Assembly: GCF_042477335.2 (NCBI RefSeq)
Contig: NC_091251.1
Span: 32,504,501-32,568,500 of the forward strand
DNA length: 64,000 bases
Reading direction: 5' to 3'
DNA from: Ovis canadensis
Lineage: Eukaryota; Chordata; Mammalia; Artiodactyla; Bovidae
Shown: positions 49,439-59,149 of the stretch, piece by piece
Layout of the letters: each line of letters opens with the position of its first letter
How positions within the stretch are numbered: position 1 is the first letter of the stretch
Notes under the pieces: generated by a model
Databases searched by the model: none
The model's input: the letters and a program-made list of their open reading frames with translations, nothing else
What the model was told of the DNA's origin: nothing
Program-made: the position numbers and the translations under genes

Positions 49439-50759
49439 GGATATAGTTCGGGAACCAAAAAAAATATGTAAAACAGTTTGAATTAACATCCATGCACCTA
49501 CCACTCAGCGTGGCAAATCTTAACATTTTGCCATCTTTACTTGATATCTTTTTAATAAATTGAAATAAAATATTAAGGATACAGCTGAAGCCATTATGAA
49601 TTGTCTCCAATTCTCTTCTCTTCCCTTTCTCCTCCAAGGTAACCACTAGCTTGAATTTGGTGTCCATCATTCCTATGAACGTTTCACACCTAAACTATTT
49701 AGGTATGTATCTAGATGTAAATGATAATTGGCACTGGATTGCCTACTTTTAAATTTTATATAAATGATATCACACTCAAATATCTTTTGGCAATTCCCTT
49801 TTTTTCCACTCACATTTTCACAAGATTTATCTGTGTGGATCCTGATTATATCACAATTTATTCAGTTATTCTTCGGTTGATGGGCATTTATGTCAACTCA
49901 AACATTTCTCTAACACAAGCTATGCTAAAATGAAAATCGTTGTACATGTTTTCTCATGCACCTGTATGCAGCTGGAATTTTATATCATTGGTAGTAAAAG
50001 AATTGTTGATTTTTAGAGTGTACACATCCTGTATTTAGTAACTTCTCTCCAAAGTAGATGTATGAGTCCATGTTGCATCAGACTTCTTAATTTTCGCCCT
50101 TCTGTTGAGTGTGACATGGTATGGCACATTGTTGCAATTTTGTGTCACTGATTATTTGTGTGGTTGTGCATCTATCCCCATGTATTGGTAACTGAAACTT
50201 CCTGTTCTGTGAATTCTCTGTTCAGTCAGTTTTTCTCCATTGCATTATTAGTCCTTTACTCATTGATTTGTAGAAGTTCTTTGTATATTCTATACGTTGA
50301 CCCTTGGTTGGTTTTCTGTGTTGTGCAGATCTTCTCCCAGTCAATAACTTGACTTCTTAATCATCATAGCTCTTTTGTACAAAAGCTCCTATTTTTTAAT
50401 GTAGTTGAATTTATCTGATTTCCATTATTGTTAATGCTTTCTTCCCCCCTGTAACTTCAGACATGCTTTTGTACTCCAAGGTCACATAGATACTCTTTTA
50501 TATTTTCCTCTGAAAGTTTTGAGGTTTTGACTTTCAAAATTAGATCTTTAATCCATCTGGAATTTATTTTTGTGTACGGTATGAGCTACAGTTCTTTTAT
50601 ATTAATATGACCAATGTTTTCAACAGCACTTCTCATTCAAACTTCTACTTCTATCATATATCAAACATCCATTTAGGCACAGACATGTTGATGGGCTCTC
50701 TATTATGTAGGGTTTTCAATTTGTTAATGTTTATTCCAATAATATACTCTTAACCACAA

Positions 50760-50952
50760 TGTGTGCATGCCAAATCGCTATGGACTGTAGCCCGCCAAGC
50801 TCCTCTCTCCATGGGATTCTCCAGGCAAGAATACTGGAGTGGGTTGCCAGGCCTGCTCCAGGGGATCCTCCTGAACCAGGGATCGAATTTGCATCTCCTG
50901 TGGCTCCTGCATTGCTGGCAGATTCTTTACCACTGAGTTACTGGGGAAGCTC
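50760..50952 (-). mobile_element. Bov-tA SINE within L1
   Basis: Antisense copy, missing part of its 3' end, with 'tgggattctccaggcaagaatactggagtggg' and the head complement 'gcagattctttaccactgagttactggggaagc'. Confidence 0.92.
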
Positions 50953-51346
50953 CTTAACTGCCATAGCTTTATACTAAATATTGATATCTAGTTGAGGAGT
51001 TCTCCCCTTCAAATTTTTCCCAGCTGCTTTTTATCCTTCAACATTCCATGTAAATGTTAGGATCAGATTGTTGAGTTTCACTAAAAACCTTATTGAAATT
51101 TTGCCTGAAAGTATATTGACTAAATTTGAGATAACTGCCATCACTGTAATTTTGATTTTATCCCAATAAAATAGATTTATTAATAATAAATATTATTAAT
51201 AAACTAAACAAATATTATACTTATCCAAATATAAATATTATATATTTGTATATAAAAATATGTACACACACTTATTTAGGTCTGTTTTAAAAATCTTTCC
51301 AATAGTGTTTTATAAAATGTTTTGATTAAGTTTATTCTTAATTACT

Positions 51347-51615
51347 GCTGCTGCTAAGTCGCTTCAGTGATATCCGACTCTGTGTGACCCCACAGACAGC
51401 AGCCCACCAGGCTCCCCCGTCCCTGGGATTCTCCAGGCAAGAACACTGGAGTGGGTTGCCATTTCCTTCTCCAATGCATGAAAGTGAAAAGTGAAAGAGA
51501 AGTCATTCAGTCATGTCCGACTCTTAGCGACCCCATGGACTGCAGTCCACCAGGCTCTTTCATCCATGGGATTTTCCAGGCAAGAGTACTGGAGTAGGGT
51601 GCCATTGCCTTCTCC
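51347..51615 (-). mobile_element. Bov-A2 SINE, complete, within L1
   Basis: Antisense dimeric element with a CTG-rich start. A perfect 13-bp target duplication ATTCTTAATTACT lies at 51334-51346 and 51616-51628, restoring L1 sequence on both sides. Confidence 0.97.
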
Positions 51616-51646
51616 ATTCTTAATTACTAGTTTTTGTTTTGTTTTG

Positions 51647-53115
51647 TTCAGTTCAGTTCAGTTGCTCAGTCGTGTCCGACTCTTTGTGACCCCATGAATC
51701 GCAGCACGCCAGGCCTCCCTGTCCATCACCATCTCCCGGAGTTCACTCAGACTCACGTCCGAGTCCGTGATGCCATCCAGCCATCTCATCCTCTGTCGTC
51801 CCCTTCTCCTCCTGCCCCCAATCCCTCCCAGCATGAGTCTTTTCCAATGAGTCAACTCTTCGCATGAGGTGGCCAAAGTGCTGGAGTTTCAGCTTTAGCA
51901 TCATTCCTTCCAAAGAACACCGAGGACTGATCTCCTTCAGAATGGACTGGTTGGATCTCCTTGCAGTCCAAGGGACTCTCAAGAGTCTTCTCCAACATCA
52001 CAGTTCAAAAGCATCAATTCTTCGGTGCTCAGCCTTCTTCATAGTCCAACTCTCACATCCATACATGACCACAAGAAAAACCATAGCCTTGACTAGACGG
52101 ACCTTTGCTGGCAAAGTAATGTCTCTGCTTTTGAATATACTATCTAGGTTGGTCATAACTTTTCTTTCAAGGAGTAAGCGTCTTTTAATTTCATGGCTGC
52201 AATCACCATCTGCAGTGATTTTGGAGCCCAAAAAAATGAAGTCTGACACTGTTTCCACTGTTTCCCCATCTATTTCCCAAGAAGTGATAGGACCAGATGC
52301 CATGATCTTCATTTTCTGAATGTTGAGCTTTAAGCCAACTTTTTCGCTCTCCTCTTTCACTTTCATCAAGAGGCTTTTTAGCCCTTCTTTACTTTCTGCC
52401 ATACGGGTGGTGTCATCTGCGTATCTGAGGTTATTGATATTTCTCCCGGCAATCTTGATTCCAGCTTGTGCTTCTTCCAGCCCAGCGTTTCTCATGATGT
52501 ACTCTGCATAGAAGTTAAATAAGCAGGGTGACAATATACAGCCTTGATGTACTCCTTTTCCTATTTGGAACCAGTCTGTTGTTCCATGTCTAGTTCTAAC
52601 TGTTGCTTCCTGACCTGCATACAGATTTCTCAAGAGGCAGGTCAGGTGGTCTGGTATTCCCATCTCTTTCAGAATCTTCCAGAGTTTATTGTGATCCACA
52701 CAGTCAAAGGCTTTGGCATAGGCAATAAAGCAGAAATAGATGTTTTTCTGGAAATCTCTTGCTTTTTCCATGATCCAGTGGATGTTGGCAATTTGATCTC
52801 TGGTTCCTCTGCCTTTTCTAAAACCAGCTTGAACATCAGGGATTTCACGGTTCATGTATTGTTGAAGCCTGGCTTGGAGAATTTTGAGCATTACTTTACT
52901 AGCATGTGAGATGAGTGCAATTGTGTGGTAGTTTGAGCATTCTTTTGCATTGCCTTTCTTTGGAATTGGAATGAAAACTGACCTTTTCCAGTCCTGTGGC
53001 CACTGCTGAGTTTTCCAAATTTGCTGGCATATTGAGTGCAGCACTTTCACAGCATCATCTTTCAGGATTTGAAACAGCTCAACTGGAATTCCATCACCTC
53101 CACTAGCTTTGTTTG
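51647..53115 (-). mobile_element. BovB LINE, 3' half with long open RT frame
   Basis: About 1.47 kb of BovB, 5'-truncated within the reverse transcriptase region, with the GTTCA repeats of its 3' end at 51647. A 350-codon stretch (51998-53050) is open and contains fingers 'FIPIPKKGNAKECSNY', the catalytic YADD box (52412-52423) and the thumb region. Motif A reads FCFIAYAKAFD, so the catalytic Asp is Ala (GAC to GCC at 52721-52723). A Trp-to-stop change follows 'AFEL', and a frameshift lies near 51835. It cannot move by itself. Confidence 0.95.
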
Positions 53116-53650
53116 TTACTTATATTTTTAAACTATAATTTATAAATATTAATGTTACTGTATATGACAAATTGATACTTGAGTATTTTCATTTTCTTCT
53201 ATTCTTAGTTCTAATAATTTAACTGCAGATTGTCTTAGATTTTTATATGAAAATAATTTTCCAATGCAAATTTCTTTGCCAAATAATGATAGTTTTGCTT
53301 CTTTATTTTTAATACATTATGACAGCTCTGTTAAAGGTATATATTTTTTTCTTTCCAAGATTTTTTTTTTCTGCACCGGCTGGAGCCTCACAGTACCTTA
53401 TTGAAAAGAAGTCACATTAGTGGCCCTGCTCGTCTTATTCCTAACTTTAAAAGGAGTGCTTTTTGTGCATTTGCTCTAGTTTTTTGGTTAATATCCTTTA
53501 TCAGGTTGATGATGCTCCCTCCTGGACTTATTGTGCTAAGAGGGTTTTGGTTTTGTTTCTGTTTTGTTTTTTTGTTTTTTGTAAATCATGAGTGAGTGTT
53601 GAATCAACTGCTTTTTCTTTATCTCTCAAGAGAGTCATTTTCTCTCATTA

Positions 53651-54124
53651 GGGAATTTTCTCCCCTAATGTGCTGATGGTTCTGAGTTTCAGAATTTTAG
53701 CCTGGGCTTGTATGCATGCTAGATTCATCTGGCAAGGATGCAGGAGGATGGTGACTGCCACTATTAGAACAGGGTGCATTTCCTCTTTCTTTAGTTCCAG
53801 TTAGAATTCATGATAATATAGATCAGGCCTCACTGACTCAGGCAGTGTCCTCAGGCTTCATAGATGCCTTTCTGAAGAACCGTTTTTCCTCTCACTCAGA
53901 GAATGGAAGAAGTTCTCTGAGCAGCACTCATATAAGCAGAAAACCCTTTTCCAGGGGTCCTTCTGCAAGTGGAAGCCCCCACTCTGTCGTGGGAGACATG
54001 CACCTTGAAAGCAGTAGGGCAAACTGAGTTGGAGGAAGGCTGGAATGGCACAGGGGTGATGGTCAGTAGGTAGATGGCTATAATGAGTGAGTTAGTACTC
54101 CATAAAGACCAGAGGTGCAGGAGA
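53651..54124. other. Intergenic stretch, nothing recognised
   Basis: No gene or repeat assigned. Confidence 0.45.
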
Positions 54125-54192
54125 TTGTTGTTCAGTCTCTAAGTCATGTCTGACTCTTTGCAACCCCATGGACTGTAGCACACCAGGTTTCC
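54125..54192 (-). mobile_element. Truncated Bov-tA SINE
   Basis: Antisense 3' end only: 'ttgttcagtctctaagtcatgtctgactctttgcaacccc' to 'caccaggtttccctgg'. Confidence 0.85.
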
Positions 54193-55635
54193 CTGGGGAG
54201 GAGACAGGGAACAGAAAAATATGCAAGAAAAATATGCAAAAATAACCAAATATGCATGTGGTTAAAAATATGTTAACCACATGGGGCTAAAGACTGGACT
54301 CCAGATAAACCCTAGAATCCAAATATGGCCCAATAGTAAGAGAGAAGGAGGCAAAGCATTGGGGCAACATGGTGAGCACGTTTTTATATGTTAAAGGGTT
54401 GAGGTGCTTCAGAGATTGCTTTATTTTGGCCCATGAAAATAAATATATATGAAAATTCCTGCATCTGAAGGTCATGACTTTCATTTATATCTGTCATAAG
54501 GTCAGATAGTTTTGTTTCCTTTGATCACCTAGACCAGAACCTACTCCACGAAAGGCATTCTACCTTTCTAATATTTGTTAAATGGATGTTCATTGACAGT
54601 TGAGTGAAACCTGTACACAAAGCAGTCAGCACAAGGCCTGGCGCACAGTGATGCAGACACCATCATGGCAACTCTGGGTGCTGGTTGGAGAGCTGCTAGG
54701 TGAGTAGACACCCTGAATGACTTTCTAGCCAAGTCTCAGACCCAGAGTGTCCTTGACCAAGCGCAGGATGAGCGAGTGTGGGGAAAGGGCAGCTCCAGCC
54801 TCTCTACCCTCCCCTCCCTGTGCACACCCTCTAAAGTGCAGTGGAGCCAGACAAAAGAAAAGTGACAGGAGCACGGCAATTCACAGAGGCTGCTCTCCTC
54901 AGTCTGGCTTCCCCCAGCTCATCCTTATTTATTTCTGTTTCACTAAGAAAATGAGACACATACGAGCATGTGGGCTGCTTTCTCCTTTCCCAGGAGCTGT
55001 CAGCTTGCCTGTCAGAACTTATTCTTGCAAAACCATCAGTGATTAGAAAATACCGTGGTTGATCCCCTTTCCTTGGTGCCTCCAACAGAACTGCAAGAAA
55101 GCACGGATCACAATTTTCCCTCCTTCCCCTCCTGTTACCCATCTCCTCTCCATGTCCCTGCTGGGGAAGATTGGCCTCTCAACTTCCATTCTACCTTCTA
55201 GTTAGATTGATGAAAAAGCTAAAAGCTGTGTTTTTTAGACTCCTTTGCAGCTAAGCTCCTGGATTCAAAGTAGCTATCACCAATAAATGCTCTCAAATTA
55301 CATTTGGAAATAAGAAGTGACGGGGAGGACTTCTTTCTGCTATGGCAGCAGCTAGACTCTGGCTTCTTGTGTCCAGTGTCCATATTTGTGGGATTAAAGT
55401 CCAGTTGTGGTATCTGTAGAGGGGGCAGCAATAGTGGGTTGCTGATAACTTCAGTGATGTGTTCGTTTATTCAGCAGTCTGGTGGCAGAACCCTAACTTC
55501 CACACCACAAATCTCTTCGCCAGACAAACCTAATTCCTTGTATTAAATCTCCTTCTGGACAAAATACTTAGAGTGATTTCTGTTCATTGCACTGAACAGA
55601 CTGATGCATCTGTCCTCTGCTAGATCCTCTAAGAA
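54193..55635. other. Intergenic stretch, nothing recognised
   Basis: About 1.4 kb without exon or assigned repeat. A phrase near 54555-54660 ('atatttgttaaatggatg', 'agcacaaggcctggcgcacag') may be an old MIR/L2 remnant. Confidence 0.4.
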
Positions 55636-56395
55636 CAGGCAGACCTCAGAAATACTGCAGGTTCAGTTCCAGACTACTGCAATAAAGCAAATATGGCAAT
55701 AAGGTGAGTCACAACAATTTTTTGGTTCCCCAGTGCACATAAAAGTTATGTTGACACTATTGTCTATCAAGTGTACAATAGTATTATGTTTTTAAAAAAT
55801 GTACGTACCTTAATCAAAAATACCTGGGTTTCCCTCATGGTCCAGTGGTTAGGAATCTGCCTTTCGATGCAAGGGACACCAGTTTGATCCCTGGTCAGGG
55901 AAGATCCTACATGCCATGGGGCAGCTAAGCCCGTGCACCACAACTACTGAGCTTCTGTGCTACAGTTGCTGAAGCCTATGTGCTTAGAGTCCGTGCTCTG
56001 CAATAAGAAAAACCACTGCAATGAGAAGCCCATGTAACACAACCAGAGAAAGCCGATGTGTAGCACTGAAGACCCAGCACAACCAAAAACAAAACAAGGA
56101 AATAAATAGAAATTTAAAAAAAAATACTTTATTGCTAACCATCATCTGGCCTTCCAAGTTGTAATCTTTTGCAATAGTAACTCAAAGATCACTGACCACA
56201 TATCACCATCAAAAATATAATAATAGTGAAAATTTTTGAAATATTGTAAGAATTACCAAAATATGACCCTGAAGACACTAAGTGAGCAAATGCTGTTGGA
56301 AAAATGGTCCCAATGGATTTCCTCAATGTAGAGTTACCACAAACCTTCAGTTTGTAAAAAATATAATAAAGCAAAGGCTAAAATAGGTATGTCGG
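55636..56395 (-). mobile_element. Tigger1-type non-autonomous DNA transposon, split by a SINE
   Basis: The left part 'caggcagacctcagaaatactgcaggttcagttccagac' to 'cgtaccttaatcaaaaatac' and the right part 'atactttattgctaaccatcatctgg' to 'cacaaaccttcagtttgtaaaaaatataataaagc...aggtatg' are the two ends of the Tigger1 sequence (pogo/Tc1-mariner superfamily) with the transposase region deleted. It is interrupted by the CHR SINE at 55829-56125. Confidence 0.85.
55829..56125 (+). mobile_element. CHR SINE, long form, inside Tigger1
   Basis: 'gggtttccctcatggtccagtggttaggaatctgcc', 'gatccctggtcagggaagatcc', 'caactactgagcttctgtgctacagttgctgaagcc', 'gagaaagccgatgtgtagc' and an A-rich tail. AAAAATAC on the left and AAAAATAC on the right are a likely short target duplication. 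Confidence 0.9.
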
Positions 56396-56695
56396 TATGA
56401 AACATTTTGCCCAGGAGAGATCTCATTTCAGTTCAATTCAGTCTGTATTGACCTCTTCTCTGTGCTCAGCCCATTTTCTTGGCCCTTGTCTTTAGGAAGT
56501 ATCTAGTTTGTCTAAAGGGGAGAAGACACTGGCACCCCACTCCAGTACTCTTGCCTGGAAAATCCCATGGATGGAGGAGCCTGGTAGGCTGCAGTCCATG
56601 GGGTTGCAAAGAGTCGGACGGGACTGAGCGACTTCACTTTCACTTTTCACTTTCATGCATTGGAGAAGGAAATGGTAACTCACTCCAGTGTTCTT

Positions 56696-57463
56696 TTTTT
56701 TTTTTTTTTTAAAGTCCCATCAGTTTAATAATAATAAAAAACCCCAAAAATGGAAAACTGAGGGGGCAGGGAAGAGGCCCCTGGGCCAGGGGCACGGGGA
56801 GCCCTGCTCGTGGCACCAGGCCTGGCCGCAGGGCCCCCTGGTATTGCTGTTGCTACGAGGTCAGCGGGCAGCGATTGTCCTGTGGAGCCACCGTTCAGCT
56901 GGGTCGAGGACCCTTACTTCTTCTGGGGTGTGCTCAGCTTCTGCATGCCCCGGATCTTGTCCAGCAGGCCAGAGATGAAGGCCTCAGTGGGTTTGTAACA
57001 GTCAACCAGCAGCTCCTTGACCCTGGCAGCCCGGGTATCATCGCTCTCCATGTCCAGGAGTTCATCCACATCGATTTCCAGCTCTGGGATCTCCTTTTCC
57101 TGGCAGTCGTAGAGGCGAGTGAGCTGCTCCAGGATCCACTCCTCCAGATTGAGGCGCTTCCGTAGCTCCTTGCGGTCGTACTTGACCGTGACCTTCCCTT
57201 GGCGCCTCACTGGGCCCTCGTCGTCCGCGCCGCCCGGGCCCTCGCCTGCAGCCCCAGGGGGGCTCTGAAAGTAGACACGGGGCCCTGGGCCGCCACTCCC
57301 CGGTCCGGGGGCCGGGGCCGCCAACGCCGCGCCCCCCGCGGGGCCGCTGTCCGCCATGGCGGCCGCCTGGGCCACGTGCGCGCGTCGGGCCCCTCCCTGC
57401 GCCGCCGCCTCCCGGACGACCGCCGGCTGGCTCCGGGCCGCTGGCTCGGGTTAGCTCGTGAGC
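56696..57463 (-). pseudogene. PPP1R14B: PPP1R14B processed retrocopy (full insert)
   Basis: An intronless cDNA copy on the minus strand with about 105 bp of GC-rich 5' UTR, a 147-codon frame, about 200 bp of 3' UTR, an ATTAAA signal near 56724 and a poly-A tail (T run 56696-56710 on the plus strand). A perfect 13-bp target duplication CTCCAGTGTTCTT flanks it (56683-56695 and 57464-57476). These are the marks of L1-driven retroposition. No promoter of its own is evident beyond the copied GC-rich leader, so it is listed as a retrocopy. The frame is intact and is listed as a possible CDS. Confidence 0.95.
56914..57357 (-). CDS. PPP1R14B-like protein, intact retrocopy frame (147 aa)
   Basis: The frame encodes an apparently complete PPP1R14B (PHI-1), a cytosolic inhibitor of protein phosphatase 1 whose potency rises when one threonine is phosphorylated by PKC-type kinases. 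The start is ATG at 57357 in a strong GCCGCCATGG context. The Ala/Gly/Pro-rich N-terminus (residues 1-50), the phosphorylation segment QGKVTVKYDRKEL with Thr57, the helical inhibitory domain (LNLEEWILEQLTRLYDCQ onward) and the end KLSTPQKK are all present. The length equals the 147 aa of the mammalian protein. Compared with the human protein as I remember it, Lys88 (for Glu) and Thr108 (for Ala) differ. No stop or frameshift is seen. Expression is unproven. Confidence 0.7.
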   Translation of the reverse strand: MADSGPAGGAALAAPAPGPGSGGPGPRVYFQSPPGAAGEGPGGADDEGPVRRQGKVTVKYDRKELRKRLNLEEWILEQLTRLYDCQEKEIPELEIDVDELLDMESDDTRAARVKELLVDCYKPTEAFISGLLDKIRGMQKLSTPQKK

Positions 57464-57599
57464 CTCCAGTGTTCTTGCCTAGAGAATCCCAGGGACAGAG
57501 GAGCCTGGTAGGCTGCAGTCTATGGGGTTGCACAGAGTAGGACACGACTTAGTCGGAAGTGACTTAGCAGCAGCAGCAGCAGCAGTAGTCTGTCTAAAG

Positions 57600-57853
57600 A
57601 GGCAACGGGCTCACACACACAGCAGTCTATAATAATAGCTGCTGAAGGTACTGTTGAGTTTTTCCATGCATTCTTCTTTATTTCTGATCACAACCTTGTC
57701 AAGTAAGTGTATCAGAAATGCTTTTGGCCATAAGCATTAGAAAACCCTTCCACTTACTCAGACAAGTAAGGAGTTTATTTTTTCCCACATGAATGGGTTT
57801 TCAAGTTAGGAAACTCAGCACTGTCTGACTGGTTAAAGTCATTATGAAGAACT
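57600..57853. other. Short unique interval
   Basis: Nothing recognised between two SINEs. Confidence 0.5.
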
Positions 57854-57864
57854 AATTTTCTTCT

Positions 57865-58076
57865 GAAAAGTGAAAGTGTTAGTCATTCAGCTGTGTTGGA
57901 CTCTTTAAGACCTCATGGACTGTAGCCTGCCAGGCTCCTCTGTCCATGAGATTTCCCAGGCAAGGATACTGGAGTGGGTAGCCATTTCCTCCCTCAGGGG
58001 TTCTTCCTGATGGATTGAACCTGGGTCTCCTGCGTAGCAGGCAGATTCTTTACTGTCTGAGCCACCAGGGAAGCTC
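57865..58076 (-). mobile_element. Bov-tA SINE, complete
   Basis: Antisense full-length copy ending 'ctgtctgagccaccagggaagc'. A perfect 11-bp target duplication AATTTTCTTCT lies at 57854-57864 and 58077-58087. Confidence 0.96.
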
Positions 58077-58087
58077 AATTTTCTTCT

Positions 58088-59149
58088 ATCTACCTGTTTT
58101 GCCACGATTAGTGTGTTTATCTTTCTTGAATAGAATAGAATGGATGCTGCCCCTCCAGACATCCCATCCATGTTACAGACAGAAAGAAAGGGGATTGAGT
58201 GATGCAAACTGTAACAGGTAAAAAGCAACAGCCTCCTCCTTGTCAGATATTGCCTTTTTTCGGAAGGGAAGGCCTCCCTGGGGTCTTCTGCCTGCATCTC
58301 ATCAGCTAGAGCTATGTCATGCCATGGCCACCTCTATCTGAAAAAGAAACTAAAATGTAAGTAATTCACTGGCCAGTCTCTGCAGGAGAATAAGGCAGAA
58401 GATAATATGGTTGAAATGAATGCTGAATCAGGTGGCTGATTCAGGGTAGGTAGCTGCCAGGGCAGGTGTTGTCCAGATTTTCCAGATAAGGAAACTAAGG
58501 CTGAAAGAAGTCACATGATAAGCCTGAGTGAACTAAGAGAATGTGGACTACAGACAATATGTCAGTCTGTCCTGCAGAGAATTTGTGCATTGCACAGAGA
58601 GAGGTGAAGGAGTACCCTTCATCAGCCTCCTTGGTTCAATGTCCCTTGCGGTCACCCCCAGATCTTGGACAAGTAATGTGGACTTGTAGAATTCTTGAGG
58701 CCACTGCATATCTCTTGAGAAACTGACCTTTCAGATGGTGGTGTTGGAGCATTACCATGGGAGTGTATGCTACCAGCAGACCAAGGCCACATGCCAGTAA
58801 ATTGTGTGGCGCCAGCAGGGAGCATCAGGGCTAACAGAATTGTGCTCATGGTCGAGTTGGTGTAGAGGTTGGTTACAGCATTTGGGATAACTTAAAAGAG
58901 AAATGGTGAAGAGGAAATGGCTTGAGGAGGTAGAGGTGGAAGAACAGTCTTTGTCCCTGCTGAACTGGCTTGGGCTTGGATGGATAGAGAGGCCTGAGGC
59001 GAACGGTAGTGCTGGAGAGGAGCCCTGAGACAGTCCTGAGGTCAGCAGCTATTGTGGATGGTCCACCACAAGACCTCAAGGAAGGTAACTATGAAGTTTT
59101 GAGCGATTTAAGGAAGGCCTAAATAAAGAGAGATATATGCCATAGTCAC
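58088..59149. other. Intergenic stretch, nothing certain
   Basis: A MIR-like core ('agattttccagataaggaaactaaggctgaaag') is visible near 58474. Otherwise there is no gene or repeat assignment. Confidence 0.45.

Larger units (their letters stand above)
49470..53650 (-). mobile_element. Old antisense L1 containing three younger insertions
   Basis: Antisense L1 text runs from 3' UTR ('ccaaggtaaccactagcttgaatttggtgtcc' near 49640) through the region 'tttgtagaagttctttgtatattctatacg' near 50270 to ORF2 ('gtgagtgttgaatcaactgctttttctttatc' near 53590). It is interrupted by a Bov-tA (50760-50952), a Bov-A2 (51347-51615) and a BovB fragment (51647-53115). The coding frame is gone. Confidence 0.8.
56518..57585 (+). 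mobile_element. Bov-A2 SINE interrupted by a PPP1R14B retrocopy
   Basis: The left part (56518-56695) has the first Bov-A monomer and the start of the second. The right part (57464-57585) resumes at exactly the same word and ends in an AGC tail. The outer target duplication is TAGTTTGTCTAAAG (56504-56517) and TAGTCTGTCTAAAG (57586-57599), with one mismatch in 14. The SINE was thus complete before the retrocopy landed. Confidence 0.96.

Noticed and set aside
57358..57375. N-terminal extension of the PPP1R14B frame (six extra residues)
   Set aside because: It would start at GTG. The ATG at 57357 has a strong Kozak context and gives the family's exact 147-aa length.
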